Assembly: GCA_002205965.3 (NCBI GenBank) | Contig: NADL03000692.1 | Coordinates: forward strand, 1,488,001-1,552,000 | From: Kappaphycus alvarezii | Lineage: Eukaryota; Rhodophyta; Florideophyceae; Gigartinales; Solieriaceae | DNA length: 64,000 bases | Direction of reading: 5' to 3' | Shown: piece by piece, positions 23,931 to 32,547 of the stretch | How positions within the stretch are numbered: the first letter of the stretch is position 1 | Layout of the letters: the number at the start of each line of letters is the position of its first letter | Notes under the pieces: generated by a model | What the model was told of the DNA's origin: nothing | Databases searched by the model: none | The model's input: the letters and a program-made list of their open reading frames with translations, nothing else | Position numbers and translations under genes: made by a program

Positions 23931-24165
23931 TGTGGAGGGGGGAAAGCTGTTCCTTCTCAAGATGGGGAACGTGTCAGTGGTTCTGTTCCAGTTACAGATG
24001 GTGGAAATGCCGGTACTGTTGGTACTGAGAAGTCAGTGTCTCCTTCGGAGCCTCAACCTTCCTCCAGTTTCAATTTTGTCGAGGGGGGGAAAGCCGTTCC
24101 TTCTCAAGGTGGTGAACTTGTCAGTGGTGGCGCTGTTCCCGTTACTAATGTTGGAAATGCTGGTA
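23931..24165 (+). repeat. Two coding repeats in the Ulp1 tail, one carrying a G-run contraction
   Basis: A roughly 90-bp unit starting GTGGAGGGGGG (23931) recurs at 24078 as GTCGAGGGGGGG. Both encode VEGGKAVPSQ...VSG...VPVT. The first has six G after GA, the second seven. The missing base accounts for the frameshift at the first copy, giving an internal reference for the lost nucleotide. Confidence 0.75.
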
Positions 24166-24642
24166 CTGCTGGTATTGTTGGTCACATTGGGATTGCAAAT
24201 AGTCCTCCTGCCAGGTACAGTGGGGATATTCCTGCTTCTGTTCCTGTTACTGGTGTCGGTAGTTCCAGTCAATTTAGGAACAGGAAGTCAATGTCCCAGA
24301 TTAATATTCAGGGTGCAGGTTCTGGGAAGAAGCGTAATCGTTCTCGTGATGGATCACCGGCATCAGGTGATGATTCAGCTATTACTGGGAATGAGCCTAG
24401 GCGTTCCCGTCGATAGAGGAGGAAACCCACAAGGTCCATCTGAATGTCAGTGAGTGATGTAGTGAGTGATTTTGCATACTTCGTGTAATAGTACTTGGAC
24501 GCTTTGCTCTTTGATCGGGTGATTTCATTAAAGCAATATGTCCCTCATAGAAACTTTCATCTACTAGTAGTTTCTACCTTATTTACTTAATAGGCGATAA
24601 TACCAAACACAAACCTATGATTGGGTCTGTTCGAACAAATGC

Positions 24643-26277
24643 TCACTGTGCCAGAAAAATGCAGTTGCAGCTTCCAGATCCGATACCGTTTTCGGTACTT
24701 CTTTCTTCTGGAAAATGCATCTTTCTGTACCTACTCGCATTCCTATGTCTGTAAAAATGCATTACAGGGTAACCAAGCTTCACCAAGTCCTCCTGTTCAT
24801 CACTTAGGTCCCTATAAACTTCGTCGCTGCATTTTAAATCACATATCAGGCTGCAGTTTGAAATGTCCATCGGAGCTACATCTGACTGAAGGTTTTTTTA
24901 TTGATGAGAAGAATTTCTTCTCCACCATTATGGCAGTTCCAACTACAGATTGGAATTCACCACGGAAAGTCACTCGACTAATACATGACTTCAATAGACA
25001 GATACGTCTGCGTGATATGTCTCCTGCCTTCACATGAACTTCTTCACTAGCTTCATCTTCCACAACCCTAAAATGCAGTGCAATCAGATCTTCGCTGATC
25101 TTATCTCCCAACAAATACGTCAGGAAAGGTTTCACTTCTCCCTTCACAATGTCCTTTCCTTCAGACGAATACAGGACATTAGTGTCCCGTATTTCTCCAC
25201 AAGCGTTATGATCTTTTCTCCGTAAATACGTGAATTTGAAAGGTCAGAACCCTCACAACGCATATTTCTGCAGTAATTCTCAAACAACGATCTCAGACGG
25301 GTTATTTTCAAATAATGCGAAAATCAGCGCCACATGTGCCAGTTTCGAATTCTTGCTCGGCTTCCCAATCTTCACAGCACAGTTCCTTGTACCGTTTATA
25401 TTTTACGTTTCATGCCTATTTCTATTCATATTCAGCGTTGACATTGACACGATCTTCCTTTTCAATGTCTGAGGAACCAAACTCATGTACTTTATTCCCT
25501 TCATTCTCCGTCCGTTTTTCTTGCAGTTCTCCTTAAACTTGGTAAACATTTCCGTCACAATTTCCGCCGTCAATATGCGACTTATGCAGTCCACATCACA
25601 CGGCTTCACCAATCTCGAGTGTGCGCTGATACCGCATTCATCTCGTAATTGTGAGTACCCCTGCACAACAAAATCATTAGGTACGTGATGTGGAGCTTCA
25701 TTGCCACCGCCGGGGTTTTTTTTTAACATGTCTTCAGTGACCCCAGCTTCTTGTCTTTGATGACTACTATCTCCATTTCTGCCGTTTCCATGATTGTTAC
25801 ATAGAGGTACTCGAAATTGTTGTTGCAGACGTGCGTCTCGAGATAACATTGGAGGGTTGTGAAGCAGATCTTCTCTTCCGGTCAACATCTCTTCCAAATT
25901 ATTTTCAACTGTCCATTGCACCTCACTTGAATTGGCAGGTTCCGTCATCGGCTCCTTATTTCTGTGGTTGGGTTCTGCACTATCAGCAGTGTTCTGAACT
26001 TCATGTTCGGTTGGTTTTCTACCAATTTTAGGTTAAGAGAGTTCCTTCACATGGTGATGTCGTCTTCACGTACAATCCAATCTCCATTTCACCAATTTTC
26101 GGAACTCTTCGAACAGTAGACTTCACCACATTCGCCATATTCACGTAACTTCCGCAATATGATCTGTTTTTCGGCTACAATAGCGTCGCATTCTTCCTCA
26201 TTCAAACCAGGAGAAGGAAAAACGCAAACATGGTTTGCGCATTTTTCCAAATCATCGGGCGTCATTTCCAAATTCAC
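24643..26277 (-). pseudogene. Unknown protein of the element, several breaks
   Basis: Segments at 26089-26277, 25403-25948, 24839-25147 and 24643-24870 appear to be one gene read leftward. The 25948-24839 part stays in one frame through four stops (one TAA, three TGA between 25403 and 25250), all explicable as C-to-T changes in CAA or CGA codons. The start and end need frame changes near 26060 and 24850. The first segment reads MTPDDLEKCANHVCVFPSPG. The centre has an Asn/Gln/His-rich part, and the later part is basic. No domain is recognised. Motif copy 7 lies inside the frame and encodes RDTNVL. Copies 8 and 9 lie 210-265 bp upstream of the presumed start. Confidence 0.4.
25174..25187 (+). 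repeat. Dispersed palindromic motif, copy 7
   Basis: GGACATTAGTGTCC is a perfect palindrome apart from the TTAG centre. It lies within the broken frame of the 24643-26277 gene. Confidence 0.65.
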
Positions 26278-26486
26278 AGTTCTAAACTTCTGGGAAGCTA
26301 AGTATCAAGCAACATATGAGTGTTAACTGTGGTAGATATCACCCCGTACCGTTAAAACTAGGCAGAACACGAACTTCTCGATTCTTTCCACCAGGCTTTA
26401 CAGCACTCTCCACAGATCCGCCCTCTTCAACCGCAAGCAAGGCGCTAGATTATCTCCTATTAACAACGAAAATAAGTGGTTGTAAA

Positions 26487-26500
26487 ACATTGGCGTCTCT
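26487..26500 (+). repeat. Dispersed palindromic motif, copy 8 (diverged)
   Basis: AACATTGGCGTCTC, with TTGG in place of TTAG; 38 bp from copy 9 and in the same orientation. Confidence 0.45.
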
Positions 26501-26524
26501 TCGCTTGACAGAGAAAGTTGTTGC

Positions 26525-26541
26525 AAGACGTGAGCGTCCCG
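26525..26541 (+). repeat. Dispersed palindromic motif, copy 9 (diverged)
   Basis: AAGACGTGAGCGTCCCG keeps GACG/CGTC arms around TGAG. It is the rightmost copy before the hairpin cluster at 26620. Confidence 0.45.
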
Positions 26542-26619
26542 TCTACATACAAAGTAAGTCCTACAAAGTAAGTTCCTTCCCTAAAGTATTCTAGTAAGGT
26601 TCCCTATAAGTGTTTTATT

Positions 26620-26755
26620 CAAGGGTACGAATAAGCGCGAAATTTGGCCCATTGATTTTGGAGCGGCCGAGTAACAGCCATATTAATACCCAAACATTCC
26701 CAAGGGTGTGAATATGGCTGTTATTTGGCCTGTCTAATAGCCAAGGGTCTGAATA
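26620..26755. repeat. Hairpin plus three direct repeats at the right edge of the element
   Basis: CAAGGGTNYGAATA occurs at 26620, 26701 and 26742. Between the first two, TAACAGCCATATT (26672-26684) is answered by its exact complement AATATGGCTGTTA (26711-26723). The outer flank GGCC on each side extends the imperfect arms to about 20 bp. It could be a transposon end, a small foldback element or a terminator-like hairpin. Confidence 0.7.
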
Positions 26756-27814
26756 AGGGTCATTTTTGGACCTTTTAACCTGCTTCCACTTGTCGTAATA
26801 ATATTTTTTCATTGGTTTCCGGTTTTCATACCATTTATTTTAGTTATATTATTACCTTCACTTCGTTTATTTTCAATTATATTTTGATGTTAGTAATTTC
26901 ATTGGCTTTCGCAAAAAACACACAATTTTTTCATATTTATTATTTTTGGAGTTAGACACTCCAACTTCCGGTAGCCAGGGAATGTTCCAACTATTTCACG
27001 ACTGCGTAAATGCTCCATCTGTTTCACGACTCTGTGAAATAGAGCGAAAACCCCGATTCATTCTGAACTATAACGGTCACTTTGTATACAAATGATATAA
27101 TGCATTCGTCTTTTCTTCTACTTTCATTTCCTAATCCTACTTCCCTAGTGCGACTACCTCCGTTGATCATTACGGTTCAGATTCAGATAATCTGAATCAG
27201 AGACACCCACATCCTACAATAATTTCGTTACCCATGCGTACGGGCCCGATACTTCGTTTCTAACCAACACCACTGACATTGCCCATTTATCGCTTTCACC
27301 TTGGTAGTGTGGCCTGGGGAATAACAGCATGTCTCCCCGATACTTGTGTTAACACTTGTGTTAGCATTCCTCCATCTCGGTGTGACATTTGGTGTGCTAA
27401 GCGTAACACCCACTGGCAGCGTTACTCTCTCTTCCAACATTCCACCTACCTCTCACTTTTTAAAGCTTATTTCTCTTTTTCCTTCATTACCTACTTTTTC
27501 TTTACTTTTACTACTTCTTTCACTCTCAGCACTAGGGGTACCCCCCCTTTCCTGGGGTCCCTTTTTCCTTCTTATTCGGCCTCCCTAATTTACCACGTTC
27601 AACCTATTTTTCAATCATTGAAACACCCCAATTTTCCCCCGATACAGTACATACATACGTGTATATCGCACAATGGCGCTAATGTACGATAATTTGTACA
27701 GTAGCACGAACAACAATAAAGTGTACCAGGATAGGTTTAGAGGAGGTTTGCGCAAGAATAGCTATGATGATTTATTAGTCATTTTTATATATATAATCAT
27801 CTTTACTTCATGTA
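26756..27814. other. No gene; AT-rich then pyrimidine-rich DNA
   Basis: AT-rich to about 27.1 kb, then a C/T-rich stretch on the plus strand (27430-27640) whose open frames are low-complexity. It contains the palindrome at 27180. Nothing else is supportable. Confidence 0.45.
27180..27198. repeat. 19-bp perfect palindrome
   Basis: GATTCAGATAATCTGAATC has 9-bp arms around one A. An isolated site that could bind a dimeric protein. Confidence 0.7.
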
Positions 27815-28225
27815 TTATAGTAAGTGTAGAAGCCTAGCTGACAGTGTAAGCCAAGATAGTTGAAGTTTGTCGCTGCCCAGCTTGGGAGTACGCGCTAGGA
27901 TCGAAGTTGCAAATGTAGACCATATGGTCGACGAGATTCGTTGGCGCAGGTGGTCAAGGGCCGCCGCTGGTGTACAGAAAAGTCGTCGCGATATCAATTT
28001 CGCATGGGTCTCAATCACCCCAGAGGTTGACTTACAGGGCGCGGCGAAAGAGTCGAAAGCTAGCGGAACAAAGTGAAAACCGAGCTTTGGAAAAGTAGCG
28101 TCCGGGGTCAGGGTAAACGCAGCTCTCACTGAGCGGTCGAAGGTCTTCACCTTGTCAACGTAGGCCGATTCGGCTGCCCCGCTAGTCATTTTTTGGGGCA
28201 TGCAGTACATAGACTGACAGACCAT
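27815..28225 (-). pseudogene. 5'-truncated LINE, C-terminal tail
   Basis: The 136-codon frame contains LGFHFVPLAFDSFAAP and later LRQRISSTIWSTFATSILAR. These match the last 120 residues shared by LINE copies at 32.6, 57.0 and 62.0 kb (F-x-PLAFDSLG, then R-L-S-x-x-IWS-x-A). No reverse transcriptase is present, as expected for target-primed insertions that abort. The plus-strand frames over it are shadows. Confidence 0.65.
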
Positions 28226-28273
28226 TTACACAGTTTAGCCACCCTATTCAAACCTAATTCTGTTAGGTTTGTT

Positions 28274-28434
28274 TCAGTGGGGTATTCAAGACTTTGCATG
28301 TTGCACCTGCATATGTATGTGGTAAAGTAATCGAATACCATTTACACATGTCCACATGTGGTGAACATTTATTTAAATGTGCCAGGTGTAACAGAGTGAT
28401 CCAGGTCGACCAAATGCATTGGCGCGCAGAAAAA
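28274..28434 (+). pseudogene. Possible zinc-finger fragment
   Basis: One plus frame reads VCGKVIEYHLHMSTCGEH followed by FKCARCNRVIQVDQMHW. The CG...H...CG...C..C......H spacing recalls TRAFD1/XAF1-type zinc fingers. It stops after about 50 codons and is flanked by LINE tails, so at best it is a gene fragment. It may be chance. Confidence 0.25.
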
Positions 28435-28989
28435 TGACTCCCACATCCACCAAACACGCCATCACACAACAACCCCACCGGAACACCCTTGCGCAAAGAA
28501 ACAGCCTCATCGACACACAAAACACGTCCCAAACGCGCTGCTTCCAAAATTTCGCAAAAGCAAGAGTAGCAGTCGAGGCAGCACGTCTGGAGCGAAACGC
28601 GAGTGTCCAAAAGCGAAAAGCCAGTGTGCGATGAGGCGGGATAGGTAGGCATGGGAGTTGTGGGTACAGTGTGGTGGAATCTGTGACGGGAGGGCAGGGG
28701 GCGTGGGGCCGGGTGCAGGGCGGGTGGCTTTGGGAAGGGCGGGGGTTGAGGTGGCGGGTGATTTACGGCGGTACCTGGGGATATGAGCAGTGGGAGGCCA
28801 TGTGGTGCAGGTTTGGGGCTATTGGGGGATTGCGGTGCACGGGTTTGGTCTATGTAGTGGAGTAGGTGTACAGTGGTGTTATTTTGTGGGATTTGAAGAG
28901 GGGGGGATGGATGGAAGCGGTGCTTTTGACGCGCAGGGAGCTGCGTGGTCTGATACCGTCTGTTTCGTTGAACTTTTTTTTGGAGCTAG

Positions 28990-29195
28990 GTGCGAAGAAA
29001 TGTGACGTCTCGCACATCATCTTTCGCACGCGGATATATACCAACGCGTGAGTTGCGTCATAGGGTCGTCGGCGGCGATGGCCATCATTTCGCGCGCGCT
29101 GCGCGTGAGCAATGTGGATCGTCAGATTAGATCTTAATTTTGATAGTCGGCGAGTCGGTGTACACTCGAAATGACAAAAGAGTACAATATTGTTG
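28990..29195 (+). pseudogene. LINE 3' end (short truncated copy)
   Basis: SHIIFRTR and, in a shifted frame, a match to IAMAIISRA correspond to the final residues of the LINE ending at 62195. The 3' untranslated tail is shared too: both have GTACACTCGAAATGACA followed by GAGTA and AATATTG. Upstream 28640-28990 is G-rich, low-complexity and without assignable coding. Confidence 0.6.
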
Positions 29196-29390
29196 ATCGG
29201 GTGGTTTTTTGAAGAGTGAAGGTTGGACTAGTGTGCTTACAGTAGTTTGATGTGGTTTGGAATGATGATTTTAGATTCGTGTAGAGCAATTATTGCGAAA
29301 TTAATATCGACAAGGACGAGAGCAAGCCCTTTGGGGCGTGTCTGAGATGTTTCAAGACTCTTGGTCGAGGGAAACCAGCACGAGAAATTT

Positions 29391-29490
29391 TACAGTACTG
29401 TACTACATGCAGTACAGTACGTACAGTGAGTGATGGTGCGGAATCATGTTGTGCATGCAAAAATTGTACTGTACTGTACAGTACAGTGCA
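29391..29490. repeat. GTACTGTACAGTAC palindrome cluster 1
   Basis: Runs of the TACTG/TACAG pentamer, e.g. TGTACTGTACTGTACAGTAC at 29465-29484, are self-complementary and could form hairpins. Located 400-490 bp before the start of the LRR-like gene. Confidence 0.8.
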
Positions 29491-29704
29491 AAGACACAAT
29501 AATACTGTACGCAGTCAAATCGGGGATGTGGCAGGGCACCAACAAACAAAAAAAGGCCAAGGGGATAGCCCTCGATCGCATCGTTGCTGATCCGCCCGTT
29601 GACCTCCACCCCAGCGTTGCCGCCCGCGGCCCCCACAAATCCATCCTGCACCATAGCTTACAGTATCTTACAGTCGTCGCCACGGCACGGCGCCAAAAAT
29701 GCAT

Positions 29705-29864
29705 CAGTACAGTACTGTATCAAACCCGTTGCGATCATCACGACCATGGCACTTACAGTACCGCCCAAATCGATCCCCCCGTCGTCCCCAGAATCGCCAC
29801 TTTTTTCCAAAACATAAATCACCCATCCACTGTACTGACTAGACCGTACTGTACAGTACAGTAC
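29705..29864. repeat. GTACTGTACAGTAC palindrome cluster 2
   Basis: CAGTACAGTACTGTA at 29705 and CGTACTGTACAGTACAGTAC at 29845. The second ends 12 bp before the ATG at 29877. Confidence 0.8.
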
Positions 29865-29876
29865 AACCAACGACCA

Positions 29877-31369
29877 ATGTCATTCCATCCCGCCCAATCA
29901 TCCATCTCCGCCTGCGCCCTCCAAAACCGCGTCAAACCCCCAATCCACCGCCTTGAAAACCTCCATGATCCTGCACCACCACCACCAGCCCCCCCCGCCA
30001 CACCCTCCGCCACACACACACCATCCCCAAATCCAAATCCCCACCCCTCGCCATGTCCCCGCCGTTCAATTCCCCACCCCCCCACCACCACCACCACCCT
30101 CCCACTCCCGCAAATCAAGCCCCGATTATCCCTTGTATCACCACCACCTCTCACAACCTCGTCCCCAATTGTCCACCACCTCCAGTCCCTCATCCTCCCC
30201 CATCTCATCACACATATGCCAACTTTGTATCACCTCTCCACCATTCCAGAGCTTGCCGACGTATTGCACCATTGTATGCAATACACCTTACGAATCACAC
30301 CGACCACCCCTTTAACCTTTCATGTTCCATTTTTAACGACCGTACGTGCCGTGTATGTAGAGGAGGTATCGTACCCGCCCCTGGATCTGTTACGAGCGCC
30401 GCAGTTGAGGAGGGTGAGTGTATTGGCGAATAGCTATACGTTGGGTGTGTTGGGGGGGGTATAGGGATTGTGAGATTGGTGATTCGCGCGGATGTCAAAG
30501 GGGAGATTCAACGGTGGTTGAAGAGGGCGTGGGGGTTGAGAAGGTTGGAATTGGTGTGTGAGATGGATGCGCCGAAGGATAAGTGTGTGGTGAGGGGGTT
30601 GGGGGAGGGTGGGAGGGGTGGGGGGGCGTGAAGGAGTTGGGTGTGTGGTGTGAGCATTTGACTCATGTTGAGGGGTTGGTGGGGAGGTTTGGCGGGTGTG
30701 AGTTGGTGGAGATGGAGGCGTTGAGGTTGCCCAGTATGGATGGTGTGGGGATCGTATGGTGAAGTTGAGGAGTGGTGGGTGTGGGGGGAGGTTTGGGATG
30801 GGGTGCGGTGTACGGCTTGGGAGAATGCGGTCAAGTGCGGGTGGAGGGTGAAGGAATTGGTGGCGCGGGAGGGGATTGGGGGTGTGGAGGTGGGTATGTT
30901 GAAGGGGATGGTGGGGTTGAGGAGGCTGAGTGTGAGGGTGAGGGGGGAGCATGTGCAGGGGTTGGGGGCGGTGGTGGGACAGTTGACTGGGTTGGTGGTG
31001 AGGGTGGAGGATGGTGGCGAGAGTAATGGAGTGGGGCTGCGGTTGGTGAGGAAGGGGGTGGGGTTGAAAGAGGTGGGGTTTTATGGGCTGCGGTTTGGGG
31101 ATGAGATGCGGGAGGTGGTGGGATGCTTGGGGCGGAGGTTGCTGTCGTTTCAATGGGGCGTGATGGGTGGGGATGAGGGACAGTTTGAAGGGGTGGTGTT
31201 CAAGATGATTCACGTGTGTGACAAGTTGGAGGAATTGGAGGCGTGGTTTGCCGCGGACGTGGATGTGATGAGAGTGGAAAGGGCGGTGAGGTGGCTGAGG
31301 AGGGGCAGGCCGAGGTTGGTGTTGCGGGGGGTCGGGGATGGCATGAGTTTGCAAGAGAGCGCCGTTTGA
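29877..31369 (+). pseudogene. Leucine-rich-repeat-like gene, broken; C-rich first half, G-rich second half
   Basis: ATG at 29877 opens a frame to 30464 with a Pro/His/Thr-rich low-complexity section (about residues 25-85) and then Leu-rich sequence (LLRAPQLRRVSVLANSY). The coding sense continues in shifted frames as LRRLELVCEMD (about 30530) and VKELGVWCEHLTHVEGL (about 30630). It finally continues at 30740-31369 as MVGLRRLSVRVRG, VGLKEVGFYGLRF and CDKLEELEAWFA. The recurring L-x-x-L-x-L pattern suggests leucine-rich repeats, as in F-box/LRR proteins, but no F-box is seen. The shifts fall in G runs. Codons end mostly in C before about 30.37 kb and in G after, giving a sharp strand-composition switch. 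The long minus-strand frame over it is a shadow of this bias. Confidence 0.45.
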
Positions 31370-31685
31370 CCACATGGCGCATTCGACGGAGGATGGATAC
31401 AAGTAGTAATGTGTCGCGGTATTTTTGTAGCTTGGTTAGAGCCAATGAACATGATCGCTACAGCGGGAGCGTGAGAAACTTGGCGTGCAGAAACTCAAGT
31501 TGGACAACTTGATGCGGTATGGCATCATACCGCAAATGGCGGATCACGAATTACGTGATCATGCTGGATCACACTGTAAGACTGTAAGTTTGTACTCGAC
31601 CATAATTGAAGGTTCCATCAAACAGCACTGTACAGCACCAAAGTCCACATGTCAATAGGAATATTGGAATCATTCGTTGCCGTGT

Positions 31686-31703
31686 TGTACAGTACAGTAC
31701 AGT
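31686..31703. repeat. GTACTGTACAGTAC palindrome site 3
   Basis: GTACAGTACAGTACAGTG, a run of TACAG pentamers. Confidence 0.7.
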
Positions 31704-32248
31704 GCCCGACTCAAGGAGACTAGAAGATGGATACGGGAGGTCGGGGACAAAGGTTGAAAATGGAATCCAGAGGGAAGATAAACCAGTCGCAGGAGGCGGT
31801 GGATGGGGTGGGGAAGGTAGGTCCCGCTCCAGAGATACGGGCCTAGGAATTGACGAGCGTTTAGGCCGGCAAAAAGGAGGAAAGGGAGGGTGTCGTCATG
31901 TGCTGACTAGAAGATGGGCCTGAGGGAGGCGGGATGGTGACCTTTGCTGGTGAGGGCCTCTCATCATACAATTCGGTAGTCAAGGGCCGAATCTTGGCAA
32001 TTCGGTCTCCAAATCGGATAAACTTATCGAATAGGATCGCTATGTTAAGAGACAACTTCATCCGCGTTTTTTGCTCTTTTTCTTCAAGTTGGCATCATTA
32101 CAAATTATTCAATAGAACGATGCAATGTTTCCAGTGGTCAACCGTTTGTCCACGCCAATCATCGCGGCCCTCTCGACGGGTCATGCAGCGCAATGGCTTG
32201 GCGGATTTTCACACTGGCGCCTACCTACTCGACTTGATCGTACTTTAT

Positions 32249-32265
32249 GTACTGTACTGTACTGC
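32249..32265. repeat. GTACTGTACAGTAC palindrome site 4
   Basis: GTACTGTACTGTACTGC, a run of TACTG pentamers. Confidence 0.7.
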
Positions 32266-32419
32266 ACATTGGCAGCTCTACTGTTTACGTAAACCTAGAT
32301 TGACTGCCTACTTACAGTGCCTGCATTGCGACAGGCCATACGACATTATTAGAATTATTAGAATATTCTAGCGAAAAGTCCGAAAATACAACACGTGTTG
32401 TTATTCACTGCACTGTAAT

Positions 32420-32433
32420 GTACTGTACAGTAC
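32420..32433. repeat. GTACTGTACAGTAC palindrome site 5
   Basis: GTACTGTACAGTAC, a perfect 14-bp palindrome; TACTGTAC words continue on both sides. Confidence 0.75.
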
Positions 32434-32547
32434 TGTGGGCGTTCAATTAATAAAAAAATAATATTACTCTCTTGGTGTTTAGGTCGCGTTGCTTTATCAA
32501 ATTTGTAATTACATTAAAGCTCAATGAAGTAGAGTTTCTATTACATT

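Larger units (their letters stand above)
22886..24416 (+). pseudogene. Ulp1/C48 cysteine protease with acidic repeat tail
   Basis: SUMO-protease-type cysteine peptidase. The ATG at 22886 is followed by GLLDDELIDGF, the counterpart of the WLND entry helix. Then comes DLLLLPLKMNISH, whose His (codon 23210-23212) is the catalytic one. The next codon, Trp in most Ulp1 proteases, is TAG (23213-23215). The frame continues unchanged through VLIVVSLKDRKFIIYDS and QTDLGSCGVFVC, with the oxyanion Gln and catalytic Cys. A 1-nt shift near 23490 leads into an Asp/Ser-rich repeat region. A second, near 23945, leads to Gly/Ser-rich repeats and a basic end (KKRNRSR, then RRSRR). Known Zisupton/KDZ elements also carry Ulp1 domains. 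It is divergently placed from the 20397-21547 gene with motif copy 6 at its start. Confidence 0.8.
12011..26755. mobile_element. Large multi-gene DNA transposon-like unit (KDZ/HMGXB3-type DDE transposase, PIF1, Ulp1)
   Basis: Between a pair of 114-bp direct repeats on the left and a hairpin/direct-repeat cluster on the right lies a block of seven gene-like segments. Four are plus-strand and adjacent (12650-19953): a SIM-like protein, an RPA-like protein, a DDE transposase and a PIF1 helicase. They are followed by a convergent unknown gene (20397-21547, minus), a Ulp1 gene (22886-24416, plus) and another unknown gene (24643-26277, minus). Ulp1 domains are known in Zisupton/KDZ elements, and PIF1 and RPA modules are known in Helitrons; their combination with this DDE transposase is what stands out. 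Exact termini, terminal inverted repeats and target duplication were not found, so the limits given are nominal. All members carry stops or frameshifts. Confidence 0.6.
31370..32517. other. No gene seen
   Basis: Spacer with more GTACTGTACAGTAC words. A G/A-rich plus-strand frame at 31606-31923 and a frame at 31934-32371 have no recognisable motif. Confidence 0.4.

Noticed and set aside
23541..23960. 139-codon Ser-rich minus-strand frame
   Set aside because: Antisense of the GAT-rich acidic repeats; a mirror artefact.
23473..24453. 326-codon plus-strand frame spanning the Ulp1 tail
   Set aside because: Only its first part (Ulp1 C-terminal helix and acidic repeats) is the genuine frame. After about 23945 it is a shifted, Leu/Val-rich reading of the Gly/Ser repeats, and the true tail is in the next frame.
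12011..26755. Helitron identity for the 12-27 kb element
   Set aside because: PIF1 and an RPA-like protein suggested it, but no Rep/HUH motif was found, no CTRR-type hairpin end is evident, and a DDE transposase is present.
27346..27360. TAACAC..GTGTTA near-palindrome
   Set aside because: Short, and better explained as two copies of ACTTGTGTTA in tandem.
30434..31402. 322-codon minus-strand frame rich in Pro and His
   Set aside because: It is the antisense of the G-rich half of the LRR-like gene. Its composition is simply CCC/CAC/CCA codons produced by the base bias, and it shows no domain.
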